Source of the DNA: Aldrovandia affinis
Lineage: Eukaryota; Chordata; Actinopteri; Notacanthiformes; Halosauridae
Reading direction: 5' to 3'
DNA length: 64,000 nucleotides
Assembly: GCA_029706075.1 (NCBI GenBank)
Contig: JAINUG010000088.1
Span: forward strand, 806,001-870,000
The translations under genes were made by a program, and so were the position numbers. Positions 23,180 through 35,689 of this stretch are shown in pieces. Every line of letters starts with the position of its first letter. Positions within the stretch are counted from its first letter, which is position 1. The notes below the pieces were generated by a model, which worked only from the letters and a program-made list of their open reading frames with translations, was not told the DNA's origin and ran no database searches.

Positions 23180-25137
23180 AGCCGGATATCGATAATTACG
23201 GAGTGAAGATGGCTTACGTTCCCCCAAGTGAAGATGCGCGCCCACGCAGACGAGTGCGCCAACCAGGATGGATGGATGAGTATGAAGGGTACATCCTACC
23301 ACAGGCTGTACGCTATGGCGCCGCGCCACCAGTGTGAGGGAGGACACTGACTGGAGCAGAGAGATAGGGGATTCGCCGAGATGACGCCCCTCACCCAGCA
23401 TCCAGTGCAACTTACTCGGCGTCCAGCTGAGTTCTCAGAGATGTCCCCCAGTCGCATGGGCGCTGCAGCGCCTGGTTACGCAAGCACACCACGGCCATAC
23501 CAGTGTCCACCTGCGGTGATGGAGATGCTGCAGCAGCTGCAGGAGGATAACCAGAGGTTGCAGCTGACGGTGATGGACATGAGGCGTCAGATGACCAGCA
23601 GTGGTGCGGTGCAGGCACCACCTAGCCTGTACACTGCACTACTGCCGGGTCCACAAGAGAGTCCCCTCCATGTCGAAGTAGAGGACACCTGGCTGCCGCC
23701 ACTGCCCCCTTGACGCCCGCTCCGCCACACCAGCTGCGGGTGCCACGGGAGCCACGCCCCCTGCCTGTAGCACAGGACAGAGATGTGCCAGAGGAATACT
23801 GGCCGCCACCTCCCCCACCAGTAGCTTTTCCCGATGACGGCCAGCCCCCCCGGGTGCCACCTGCACCGCCAGTACAGCCCCATGGTCTAGCGGAGGAGGT
23901 CAGAGAACGTCTGCAGCGGATGGAAGCACGTCTGTCACCAGCACCATCCCTGCCATCAGACGCTGAGCAATACGACAGTGTGCCACAGTCAGCGACACCT
24001 CCCCAACAGCTACGAGGCAGGCTTGATGCAGAGGCCGCGACCTTCCTCCCACAACGAGGGTTAAGTTCATCGGCACCACTGCGAAGTGGCACCGAGAGCA
24101 CGTACAGGGGCCCAAAGCCGTCGATCCCCAAGTTCACACAGGATGATCCAAGGGAGTTTTCCAGACTGAGGCTCGCACTTGAGAACATTCTTCCCGCCGA
24201 TTCGACGGAGAGGTTTAGGTACCAAGTGCTTTGCGACCATCTCAAGTTTGAGGAGGCCCTCCTGATAGCCGACTCGTACAGCAACTCTCCGTGCCCCTAC
24301 TCCGACACCATGGCCTCGTTGATCCAAACCTACGGTCAGCCCCACCAGCTGTCACTTCAGCGGATCGCGGAGCTGATGGAGGAACCCACCATTCGGTCAG
24401 GTGACACAGCAGGGTTCCGGAAGTTTGCCTTGAGAGTCTGAGCTCTTGTCGGAATGTTAGAGCAGCTGGGAGAGGACGGGCGTATAGAGCTGCGGTGCGG
24501 GTCCCATGTGGCGAGGCTGCTGAGGAAGCTGCCCCAAGATCTCCGTGCCACCTTCCGCCACTATCTCTACTCTCGGAGGGATGGAGTCCCGTCATTGATG
24601 GACTTCGCCGAGTGGTTGGAGTATGAGCTAGTAATCCAGGAGGGCGGAGACAGGCTTGACAGGATAGGGGATGCCCAAGGAGAGAAAAGCAAGCCGAAGG
24701 AGGGCGATAAGAGCAAGAGAGCTGCAAGGAAGACCACAACTGTGCTTCATGGTGCCGCCCAAGACACGGCCCCCCATGCAGGTCCAGCCGAAGTCTCAGC
24801 TCCCCAAGAGGCCCTGGACAAGCCCAAAGCATATTGCCCCTACTGTAGCAATACACAGCACTTCCTGGACCAGTGCTTGAACTTCAAGCAGCTAACCAAG
24901 GAGCAGAAAGCTACATGGGTGAAATCCAACAACCGCTGCTGGCGCTGTGGGCGGCATCACCAGGCCGCACAGTGTCGGCTAAAGGTCGTATGCAAGACGT
25001 GTAAGGGGAAGCACCTTGAGGCCTTGCATGATGTGAACCTCCGAGCAGCCAAGCGCGAGGTTGCCGCAGGTGCAGAGGTGAAGTCGTCGACGGACGTCCT
25101 GTACCTGGATCGGCGTGCGGGCTGTAACCAGGTCCTC
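23180..25137 (+). pseudogene. BEL/Pao gag-like region (fossil)
   Basis: A long Pro-rich and coiled N-terminal part is followed by a capsid-like region and two Cys-rich zinc-knuckle motifs (YCPYCSNTQHFLDQC and RCWRCGRHHQAAQC) near 24830-25000. This arrangement is typical of BEL/Pao. The region is broken and ends at the piggyBac-type insertion. Confidence 0.8.
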
Positions 25138-25141
25138 TTAA

Positions 25142-26841
25142 CCCCCTGAGGTCGACGGGAGCGGCGCCGCTCCCAGCAGCAATAAAAGTATATTACTATT
25201 TCTAACTTCGCGATATTTTATCATACACACGCGACAAAAACATTGACAGAAACCTTAGAATCGCGACTTTCCGATTTGAGCACTGGCAAATCAAATGGGA
25301 TTTTTTAAATTAGGTTAATTAGACCAAAAGTAAACCTTGCCTTTTACTCTCTTTTTTACCTGTTAGTAACGTCCCCCTTCTATTGACATGGTAACTAGGT
25401 GCGATTTTCGGGGAGGTATGTGGGGAGGGGCGTGGGGCCATGTGTGAAAACGCCGGCGTAAACAACACAAACTGTCGACAATTTGAAGCAAGATTTTATA
25501 CAGACATACAATTTTATTCAAGATGGAAAGATTTTCTGCGCTGCAGTGTTTGACAGCATTGATGGAAAGCGACGAGGACAACAACTGGCGAAGAGTAAGT
25601 AACTATATTTGATTTGCCATGTTATCAAATACTCGTATATATATATTCAATATATGAATTCGCGTCTTGTGACTACATATTCCGCGTGTTGCAACGTAAC
25701 AAATTTCAATAGGCACACAAGATCTATGGAAGAATACTTTTCAAACAGCCTAAAATATTAGAAAAAATCGTATGTAGCATGATCGGTTTCATGATCTCAC
25801 GTCCTTGTAAAATCGATTCTTGTTTTTGTTTATTATTAGAGTGCTTCTGTTTAGTTAAATCTGTGTTTGGGATTACGTTTTGGATTTGCTGTTTAGCTAG
25901 CTTTGTTTGTTCAGCTAGCTTTGTTTGTTCCAGTTCGTTTATCATTTTGGTTTGTTTTGTGAGTTATTTGCGTGTCGCCTCCGACATTGTTTTGCCTACG
26001 TTTGTGGATAATAAAATAAGAGCCAAAATGGCTGCTGCCACAAGATGCGCTTGTTGTGAAAGGAGAAATGGTAACTCAAATATTGCTTTGCCATTTAAAA
26101 TCTAAATTGTGAGTTGTTGTTTTAATTCTAAAGTGAAAAAAATCACAAAAAAGTTTAATTGGAAGACCCTTTTTTTCCTTGGGTCTCAGGAGGATATTAT
26201 GTGCATTATTGTTAGGCTGTATGACTTGTAATATGTGGCATTCCCTGTATATACTGTATAGTAGTTTGTGTGCTGTTTTCAATAAATCTTCCAAAATGAA
26301 AAAAGCATATATTCTTCTGCATGGCTCACTGACTTGCTTACTCTGTATGGCCTTTTGAGAGAGATGGCCCATCTGACAACTCTTAGAGGTGTGGACAATG
26401 AATAATGAATATTCAGGTATTTAGCATTTAGCCCTCCCACAGCCTGAAATAAATGTGACCAGTTCTGATAAAAACAGGTTTTTAGCTATTTAGATCTCAG
26501 ATGTGCTAAACTGTTTTCACACCCTTACATAACCAAGACCTTGATGAACAAACGCACATTGGCAAAACAATTCGTCACTATAGTTTAGTGTGTGCTTTCA
26601 CAACTTTTGTGACAGCAGAAAAATTTACTATTTTTAACTTGTGTGTTTGTAGATCTATTTACAAGCTGCATATGATACTGACCAAACTATTGATGGCATA
26701 CAAATGTAGCTGTGATTGTCCTTCAAATAAAAATATCAAACACTTTGGAGTAAGTGTGTGTTAAGTTGATGAAATTGAGATAAATATCAGACCATGCCAA
26801 AATTACAAACTATCTCAAAGCTTAGCACGGACCTCAGAGGG
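25142..26841 (+). mobile_element. piggyBac-type non-autonomous transposon inside the BEL/Pao element
   Basis: TTAA lies on both sides (25138-25141 and 26842-26845). The left end is CCCCCTGAGGTCGACGG and the right end, reversed, CCCTCTGAGGTCCG: piggyBac-like inverted ends. The 1.7-kb interior is AT-rich. It holds a short frame beginning MERFSALQCLTALMESDEDN near 25523, followed by a donor-like gtaagt. This may be the first exon of a lost transposase. No DDE domain remains. Confidence 0.85.
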
Positions 26842-26845
26842 TTAA

Positions 26846-29800
26846 AGGTCAGTAAGGTGCTACTTCGAAACGGTGAGCACACCCTGGAGACATACGCCAT
26901 ATTAGACGATGGCTCAGAGAGGACAATTCTCCTCCAGGACGCCGCTGAGAGGCTGCAGCTTCAGGGAACCCCAGAGAGTCTCATCCTGAGAACAGTAAGA
27001 GAAGATCGGAGGGAGCTGCATGGCTCATCCGTGACATTCAAAATCTCACCGGCCGGTCAGCCGACAAAGACATTCACCGTTACGAATGCCTTTACTGCAG
27101 GTGAGCTAGGCCTAGCTGAACATTCGTACCCGGTGAAAAGACTTCAGCGCAGATATAGGCACCTCCAGACGCTCCCCCTGCAGCCATTCACAAACATCCA
27201 GCCGCTCCTCCTGATAGGCTCAGACTGCCCTCACCTGGTGACGCCCGATTGAACCTGTCCGCCTTGGCCCACCGGGGGCCCAGCTGCGGTGAAGACTAGG
27301 CTTGGCTGGACACTGCAAGGGCCAGTGAAGTCCCTCCAACAGTACAGCCACCAACAACAGTGCCTGTTCCTGGCCACCACCTCCCAGGCAGCTGAACTCT
27401 TTAAACAGGTAGAGAAGCTCTGGCAACTGGACACCCTACCCTACAGAAGCGAGAGGCTGGTGACGAGGTCCCGGAGAGACGAAGAGGCCACGAACCTTCT
27501 GGAAGCGAAGACAACGAGAGTGGAGGTAGAGGGAGTACTCAGATACGCCACCCCGCTGCTGCGGGTGAGTAACATGCCCACGCTCACAGCACCGCCTGAA
27601 GCAGCACTTTCCACCCTGCGTGGCACAGAGAAGCGTCTCAGCAGAGATCCAGTGAAGGCCGAGGCTTACCGAGCTGAGATCATGAAGCTGGAGAAGACAG
27701 GTTATGCCACCAGAGTGAGTCCGGAGAAGGCAAGGTTCATTCCCCACCACCTGGTTACACACAATGGAAAGAACCGAGTCGTGTTCAACTGTTCCTTCAC
27801 CTATAAGGACCAGAACTTGAACGAGCTACTATTGTCAGGCCCAAACCTCGGTGCGTCTCTCCTAGGTGTTCTGTTGCGGTTTAGAGAACACTCCACTGCC
27901 ATCAGCAGCGACATAAAGGGAATGTTCCACCAGGTGAGACTGCTGCCTGAAGACCGGCCCCTGTTGCGCTTTCTCTGGCGTGACCTGCAGAGAGACTCCC
28001 AACCCAGTGTGTACGAGTGGCAGGTCCTTCCCTTTGGGACTACTTGTTCCCCATGCTGTGCCATATATGCCCTCCAGAGGCACGTACATGATCACAGTCA
28101 CCAGGAGATGAAGTTTGCGAGTCCATCGAGAGGCACTTCTACGTGGACAACTGGCTGCAGAGCTTCTCTTCTCCAGACGGGGCCAAAGAGGTCATCGACA
28201 AGCTGAGGGGACTGTTGATGGAGGGAGGGTTTGAGCTGCGGCAGTGGGCAAGCAACATCCCAGATGTCATCAGCCACCTGCCCAACGAGATCAGGTCAGA
28301 GGGCAGCGAGCAGTGGCTAAACCACACAGACATGGATCCACAGGAACCTGCCCTAGGGCTGCGCTGGTTATGCCACTCAGACACATTGCGCTACAAGTCG
28401 CGGCTGCTGAAGTGCTCCCCTCCCACCATGAGGAACATTTACAGGGTATTGGCCAGTCAATACGACCCCATAGGATTCCTCACACCATTCACTACGAGGG
28501 CCAAAGTGCTTGTTCAGCAGTTATGGGACAAGAAGCGGGAGTGGGATGACCCCCTGCTGCCTGGTGACCTGCTCACAGCGTGGAAAGCCTGGGAAGACAA
28601 GTTGCCACACTTGGACGACATCAGACTGCCTCGCTGCTATGTGAGCCTAGCCCTGGACCATGCAGCCAGTAAGCGGGAGGTGCACATCTTCTGCGATGCC
28701 TCCCAATGGGCGTATGGTAGCGTGGGATACCTGCGCACAGAAGACGCGGCGGGGCACGTGGAGGTGGCCTTCCTGACAGCCCGGTCCAGAGTGGCTCCCA
28801 AGCGCCAGCTCTCGATTCCGCGGTTGGAGCTGTGTGCTGCCCTTACTGGCGCTCAGCTGGCAAACCTGTTGATCCGAGAGCTTACGCTGGAGGTGTCCAG
28901 AGTGGTCATGTGGACAGACTCCACAACTGTCCTTGCCTGGATCCAGTCGGACTCCTGCCGCTTTAAGGTGTTCGTGGGAACTCGCATTGCGGAAATTCAG
29001 GAGTTGACGGACAGCCAGGCTTGGCGATATGTGGAGACGTCAGAGAACCCAGCAGATGACCTCACCCGAGGGAAGACACTGCAGGATCTCATAGGCGAGA
29101 ATCGTTGGACCCAGGGACCCCCATTCCTGTGGCTTCCACCTGACCAATGGCCAACACACCCAATTGCAGAGGGTGAGGACGTTGCTGAAGAGCTGCGAAG
29201 GCCCACCACCTGTTTGATGGCCACGGTAACCACCAATCACCCCCTACCGGATGCCCAGCAGTTCAGCAGCTTCAGTGAACTGGTAAAGGCGACCGCGAGG
29301 CACCTTCACGGGGTGGCTGCGGATGAGGAAGAGACTCCTACAGCAGAAAAATTCAAGGAGGCGGAACTCAGCATCCTAAGGTCCGCTCAAAGAGACAGCT
29401 TCCACGAAGAAGTCCGGTGTCTGGCAGCTGGGAAACCAGTCCCTTCATCCAGTTGTTTAATCACACTGGCCCCAGAATACGATGTGTCACTTCGGCTGAT
29501 ACGTGGGTGGTCGCCTGCGGCGCTGTCAGGAGCTGGAACCCGATGTGATCCACCCTGTAGTCCTGGACCCTAGGCATGTTGTGACTAAGTTGCTCATCCG
29601 ACAGGTCGACAGTGACCTGAAACACCCAGGTGCAGAGCGGCTCTTCGCGGAGCTGAGAAGGAAGTTCTGGATCCTTCGTGGCCGCGAGGCCATAAGACGA
29701 GAGCAGCGCTCCTGCCCAGAGTGCCAAAGATGGAGAGCCCAACCAGTCAATCCCAAGATGGCGGACCTGCCTCCTGCTCGGCTCAGGCTGTATCGGCCAC

Positions 29801-30707
29801 CGTTTTTCTCAACGGGGATTGATTGCTTTGGTCCACTGCAGGTCAAGGTTGGCCGTCGGAGTGAGAAACGCTGGGGTCTGCTTTTCAAATGTCTGACGAC
29901 AAGAGCAGTCCACATTGAGGTGCTGTCTAGCATCAATACAGACTCATTCCTGATGGCGTTGAGAAGATTTATTTCCGTCGTGGGAAACCGGCGGAGTTGC
30001 TCTCTGACCAGGGCACCAATTTCAGAGGTGGAAACAGGGAACTCCAGGAAGCCTTCAGAGACATGCACCCTTCCCTACAAGCCGAGCTGGCGGAGCATCA
30101 GATAAAGTTCTGTTTCAACCCACCTGGTGCTCCCCACTTCGGAGGCTCTTGGGAGCGGGAGATCAGGTCTATCAAGACTGCCCTGACTGCCACAATGGGC
30201 TCACAAGTCGTCAGCGGAGAAGTGCTGACCACCACCCTAATTGAAATTGAGGGTATCCTCAACTCCAAACCCATAGGGTACATATCGTCTGATGTGGCAG
30301 ACCCAGATCCAGTCACCCCCAATCTGTTGCTGATGGGGCGGCTAGACCCATCACTACCTCAGGCGGTGTATCACGACTCAGAGCTACTTAGTCGCCGCCA
30401 CTGGAGGGCCTGTCAAGTATTGTCCGACCGCTTCTGGGCGCAGTTCCTGCACCACTACCTGCCCACACTGCAAACCCGCTCCAAGTGGCAGGCGAACACA
30501 GCCCCTCTTCAGCTGGGGACTGTGGTGATGATCCTCGATCCTAAACTACCCAGAGCATTGTGGCCTGTGGGGAAAATCAGCAAGGTGTTCCCAGGGGCCG
30601 ACGGCCTGATTCGTACGGTGGAGATTAAGGTCCGGGATCGTGCCTACGTCCGACCCGTGAGTCGTCTCATCAGACTTCCTGCTGTTCCGGAGGATGATGC
30701 CCAATGA
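26846..30707 (+). pseudogene. BEL/Pao pol region (fossil)
   Basis: Parts in order: retropepsin-like protease (YAILDDGSERTIL, about 26.85-27.25 kb), reverse transcriptase (RFIPHHLV, SDIKGMFHQV and VLPFGTTCSPC, about 27.6-28.6 kb), RNase H (FCDASQWAYGSVGYL, 28.7-29.1 kb) and integrase with a zinc-binding start (SCPECQRWRAQPV) and DDE core (GIDCFGPLQV, FGGSWEREI; 29.55-30.7 kb). The family is clear. The region is broken in several places and is not a working gene. Confidence 0.88.
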
Positions 30708-30751
30708 TGGACTCAACACTGCAAATTTGCTGAAGCAAATTTGGGGGCGGC

Positions 30752-31525
30752 TGTTCTGAAGACCATATGGCAGGAAAGGTTTGGGGGCCCAGCCACAAGG
30801 GGGCGCTGCCGTAGGCTTGGCCAATTAAAGTCCTACCAGTTTAGGAGCAGCAGGACACAGCATTTTCCTAGTTTGTTAAACTTGCCACTCCATCGTACAG
30901 TAATCCACTGCTTGCATTCCCGTGTGTGCGTCCAGAGAAACGTAAGACGCGATGTTTACTTACTGGATACATTGTGTTAAATACGTTCCCATGTCCCGGT
31001 TATTATTTTGTAATACAGCGCGCACGTGGAATATTGAAATGCGTGATTTATCTCCGCGAATTGTACCGAACGGTCACTTTATGTTTGTTTATACTGGTAA
31101 TAGTTTCTTAGCATTGTAATCGTGTATATAATGTTGCCATATATATATCAACCGGATTATTATGTACGTTCTAGCGAATTCCTACATAATTAGCCCACTG
31201 ACGGGGATATTGTTTGTTGGTATCTTGTGTGTTACCGCTGAGCTGTAAGTTAGATGCAGTGAGCTGTAGTTATTATTATATTATTATTATCTGTTATGAG
31301 TGAACTGTTAATTAATGGTTACCTTGCCTTGCTTAATTTGCAGAACCACACACACACACACCCGCACAAGTTCTATTGCATTAAAGGGCAATAAGTGGAT
31401 GAACTGTCTTGGAGTCATTATTTACAGCAAGCCTTGGGGGAACATAAAGAGGGCATTCTGATAGATGCCCACTCCGCGATTATAACTGAGTGTAGCCAGT
31501 TAGCAAATTTTGAGCCTCCGCAACA
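30752..31525 (+). repeat. BEL/Pao 3' LTR
   Basis: It begins TGTTCTGAAG after a purine-rich stretch (aatttgggggcgg) and ends CTCCGCAACA. The second target-duplication copy (actct, 31526-31530) follows. Confidence 0.92.
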
Positions 31526-31599
31526 ACTCTGACAGCTTGGTGGAAAATCAACAAAATCACGAAGTCCACACTGACACCTTGTAAATACACCCCAATATC

Positions 31600-31754
31600 G
31601 CATAACTCAACTTTTAAAACTTTTTTTTTTAACCTCTGGCAGTTTACCGCTTACCTTTGTACCATTTCAGGTTATTCACTGGACTTGAACTGCTTCAGTT
31701 TCTGTAAAAACTGGAAAATGGGGGTGTTCTAAAGCTTTTGACCGGTAGTGTATA
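31600..31754 (+). repeat. Terminal part of a Tc1-type transposon
   Basis: The segment cctctggcagtttaccgctt ... ttttgaccggtagtgtata matches the right terminal repeat of the Tc1 element at 43398-44256. Only this end is present here. Confidence 0.7.
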
Positions 31755-32794
31755 TACATACATATATTGCCAAAACAAAACTATTCTCCGGAAAAAACGT
31801 AAAAAGAATAAAGTTGTCCCCCAAAGAAAGAAAAAAAAGAAATATATTCTTCAGTATCCATCAATCTGAATCAATTTGTATTAGAATTGATGGACCCTTG
31901 AAATAAAGGACCTTATTACATATTATAATTACTTTTTACCTATCTACTATTATTTATTTTCTACCTGCTCTGTTTGCTAACTATTGTAAAAAAAAAGCAA
32001 ATAAAAGGCACTTATTTAACCCTTGTAATTTTTGTACAGTTTATTTTTATTAGAGGGTTAAAAAGTATAAAGCATTTATAAATAGACCTCTAATAAGCCC
32101 TTAAAATAGGTGCAGCCAAAAAAGGACATCAATGTTACGCCTTAATGCAACATGATCTCATGTGGGGCATTGGTGGATGTTCACCTTTAGGTTTTTTTTC
32201 TCTCCAAAATATGTCCTTTCCTGTCCCCTCCCCCCTCACATACGCATACACACACACCTGTATCCTGTCACTGTGGTTGGATTGGACTGTATCCTGAGAG
32301 ACTGTAACAGCTGTTTCCATGCGACAGCCCCAAGGAGCGCTGCCCCCCTCCTCCCTCATGCAAGAAAGCTGGGGAAAAGTCATAGAGTAATATGGGTGGG
32401 GGGTGGAGGGATGGAGGGATGACTGGAACAAAGAGGGTTCGGAGGACCTTTACGGACATGTGGTTGGCAGGAAGGTAATCAGCTTAAATCCTGAGGAGGA
32501 GGAATGGAAGGAGTACTCTGCTCGGAGCTCACAGGACAGAGAGAGAGAGAGAGAGAGAGAGAGACTGGAGACTGGAGTATTGTATTTGCTGAAACGAGGG
32601 ACACTGTAGATCCCGAGCAAACAGTAGGGCCCATTGTCCATTCGATTCAGACTGAGCTGTCAGGTCGGGTACGGGCCCCAGTCCACTCATTTTGTCAGCT
32701 GTATTCATGCCGATCCAAACAGAGCAATGGAACAACACTCATGTTGCCTTTAGGCTTGCTTTTGGGGGGGTCTAGGCCTGGGTTCCCCCTCTGT
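31755..32794. other. Intergenic stretch, nothing recognised except a (GA)n tract
   Basis: A (GA)n run lies at 32537-32565. Small open frames here show no domain or splice context. Confidence 0.3.
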
Positions 32795-32858
32795 TAAGTG
32801 TTTTGTGACAATTCAATTGTGAAAAGCGCTATACAAATACATTTGATTTGATATAGAG
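32795..32858 (+). repeat. LINE/SINE 3' tail fragment
   Basis: The sequence gaaaagcgctatacaaatac followed by atttgatttgat is the well-known fish retroposon tail. No body is recognised upstream. Confidence 0.45.
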
Positions 32859-32861
32859 AGC

Positions 32862-33170
32862 ATATAGCAAAAGCCACACTGGAGTGGTTTAAAAGCAGAA
32901 AAATCTATATCCTAGAGTGACCCAGTCAAAACCCAGACCTCAATCCAATTGGGAATCTGTGGAAACATTTAAAAATGACTGTGCACCACTGGTCCCCATC
33001 CAACCTGATGGAGCTCGAGCAAATGTGCAAAGCTGGGAGAGACTTACTTTAATGTAATTGTAGCTAGAGTTGTTTTTTTATGTTACATTATAGAGTATTT
33101 TGTGTTGATCAGTGGCAAGAAATTCCAATTAAATCTACTGCCAAAGGGAGCGAATACCCACTGTATATTA
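32862..33170 (+). pseudogene. Tc1-type transposase C-terminal remnant and right end
   Basis: The + strand encodes PSQNPDLNPIGNLWK and PSNLMELEQMC, the end of a Tc1 transposase. The catalytic Glu of NPIENLW is Gly, and stops are present. The terminal repeat follows (ggcaagaaattccaattaaa ... atacccactgta), the mirror of the end seen at 51582-51790. Confidence 0.75.
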
Positions 33171-34474
33171 TATTTTTATAAACATACCCACAGCTGAAGC
33201 AGCTCAGTATAAGCTTCCTGTTCAACAGGATTAAAAGCCAAGCTCCCTCACCACTACACCACATTAGTATTAATGTTCATTCATTTATCAGGAACTATTA
33301 TAATGTTGTGCACGTATACGTATACCTACAGATAAGGTTACATGAACACCAGTATAGATACTAACATTTATTGTCAAAGTGTCCTTTTAAAAAACAACAC
33401 TGTAACAAACATTGTATTGTACATACTGTAAATGCCACACTCACAGGGGAATGTTCATACATGTCCACATTGAAAGGACCATGTCATTCATTTCAAAGAG
33501 TACCAGTGGGAAAGAGGGTCGTGATGGCAGTGACAAATGGGTGGATCGGTGAGGAGGGTGAGGAAACTGGCCAGAGTGCCACCAGGGTGCCCTAAAGACC
33601 AACCTGCCAGCCCCAAGTTTAGACCCCCTGCCTTCTGTGAGAACCCTGTCAGTGCTATTTGTGGACACGCATTATAGCACTGACAATATTTATGTATTTC
33701 TTCTATAAATACAACCAGGAGCCTTCCGGAGCCACTATGATCCTTGTATCGTTTCAGCACAACCTATTCCTGCCCCTCACATGCTGTATGCTGATGACAG
33801 GGGGGCTGAGTCAATGCTGCAAGCTCATTTACTGCACCTGACACTTCTCCGTGACTGTAACTCTGATACGTGAGTAAAAAAAACCATGTCTGCCGCCACC
33901 CTGCCAACCATCTCAGCTTTCAGCACAAATCCCCCCTGTTGGTCATGCCAGGAGGGGGCTTTTCGATCTCAGCCGAGCACATAGTGGTTACTGCACGGCC
34001 TCTACTGAGGTCACAGCACTGATGATCCAGAATGCTTTAATTCACCCCTAACGCATTGCGCCATATGGAGATTAGCCTCCAAGGATGAGCACTGTTTACA
34101 CTCTCAGATACTAAATCACTCTGCTTGCTCCAATTACGCAACTCTGTGACTGACAGCCGGGCCAGAACCTCAGTATATTTCAGTATTTCATACATTCAGA
34201 TAATACAAGCCTTGTTTGATTTACATGTCCTTGGTAATATTGTAATCATTGCAAATATTTATATTGTACTAATGACATCAAGATTGAATCATGCTTCCAG
34301 CATGTTAAATACCTACTGAGTGGGTTCCTGTGCTGGGTGTTGGATAGTGTTAAATACCCCACTGTGTGGTATACTATGCTGGGTGTTAGATAGAGGTGTA
34401 AGCAGTGAACCATTTTATTGAGGTGGGAGAGATCATGACCACAGGTAATTTTAGAGGGCCTTTTGATTAAAGTG
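33171..34474. other. Intergenic stretch, nothing recognised
   Basis: No repeat family or credible coding frame is seen. Short open frames lack splice context. Confidence 0.3.
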
Positions 34475-34484
34475 TTTGGGAATG

Positions 34485-34865
34485 GGGGCCTCGGATAGCG
34501 TAGCGGGTTAACGCACTCGCATTGGCTGGTGTCTTGAGAGTGCAAGCTGCCTATTGCGGTCGCGGTTCTAAACCCGACTGTGCCAGACCGGCCCTGGCCA
34601 GGAGCGCCAATAAGGAGCGGCATTTGGCTGTCCGCCCCAGGGGGAAGGGGGAGGGTGAGCCGGCACAAACTCGCCGGGAAGCGGGAAGCGTGTCTCCAGA
34701 AAAGGGGGGCGAGTTCCGTCTCAGAGGAGGCGGATCATCGCTGGCCTCAGGGAATTAGCTTGACCAGGAAGACTGATGGCGAGTTCGTGGGGGAGGGCGA
34801 ATCTAGATATATAGAGCATATAATTGGCCACTAAACTGGGAGGACAAAAATAAAAAAATACAAAG
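34485..34865 (+). repeat. tRNA-derived SINE, gcgtagcgg-head type
   Basis: The head is ggatagcgtagcgggttaac, the body includes ggcatttggctgtccgcccc and gggggaagggggagggtgag, and the tail is ataattggccactaaactgg plus an A-rich end. The duplication tttgggaatg flanks it (34475-34484 and 34866-34875). Confidence 0.85.
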
Positions 34866-35689
34866 TTTGGGAATGCCTGACCTTGGGGTCTGGATACTAT
34901 CCTCATGAGGGGCTGGAGGCAGTCTGCGTGGCTTTCTCTCAATCTCTCAATTAAGATCTTGGCTGAGAAAATGGGACACAGAATGCTTAATTTATAAATT
35001 GTGAGCAATGTATGCTACCCACGGTAAATCAGTGTGATAAGAGAAAGAAAAAGAAAATATAATGCATCATTAAAATGATCATGACGATAATAATCATCTC
35101 TGCAATTGCTTTACTTTTATGTGAATGCTACATGCTAATTGTGCTTCATGCTTCAGTACGACTTGCAGTTCTAGGGGGGGAAAGGAGGCGGGGGCAGTCA
35201 AGCAAATGTATGAAGGCAGCAATCTACAACAGGGCAATGAAAGCGAGACATAGAGAAGTCTGATGGCAGAGAGTTGTGATTTTGTGTGTTTGAGTGTGAG
35301 TGACAGAGAGAGCCAGAGAGAGAGAAGAGTGTGTGACACTGTGCTGTCATATTGCGAGGAGCTCTGCCTTCACTATCTCCTTCATTTCTGTCACATGCTG
35401 ATGGACTGTATTGTAGTTTGAAAGGCGGAGGAAAATCACCGAGGGGTTGTTGTGGATAGAGGGAACGATGCATAGCCGTGCCACGCAGAGCTCAAAGCCC
35501 AGATAATTATAAGCTCCCCAGTTGACTGTGAATGCCCGTTTAAATTGCAGCTGGGCTTTTCGCACGGATAAACGTTGGCACTTTTATCTCCATTGATTGC
35601 GCATGGAAACATAGAACGTGGTAGGATTAAAACTGCTGTACCGGGCAATCAATGCGCTTGTCACTCACCGCTGCCTTGTAAGCGTTTCA
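34866..35689. other. Intergenic stretch, nothing recognised
   Basis: No coding frame or repeat family is supported. CpG content rises towards 35700. Confidence 0.3.

Larger units (their letters stand above)
22401..31525 (+). mobile_element. BEL/Pao LTR retrotransposon, young but broken
   Basis: The 9.1-kb element has LTRs of 767 and 774 bp that begin TGTTCTGAAG and end GCAACA, flanked by a 5-bp duplication. Internal parts in order are a primer-binding region after 23167, a gag-like region with zinc knuckles, and pol with protease, reverse transcriptase, RNase H and integrase. A purine-rich tract precedes the 3' LTR. The LTRs differ by about three substitutions and two small indels (~0.4%), so insertion was recent. 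The internal region is broken at roughly five places, one being a piggyBac-type insertion (25142-26841). No envelope-like region is seen. Confidence 0.92.

Noticed and set aside
23587-24856. - strand frames of up to 220 codons over the BEL/Pao gag region
   Set aside because: They are antisense shadows of the + strand fossil element.
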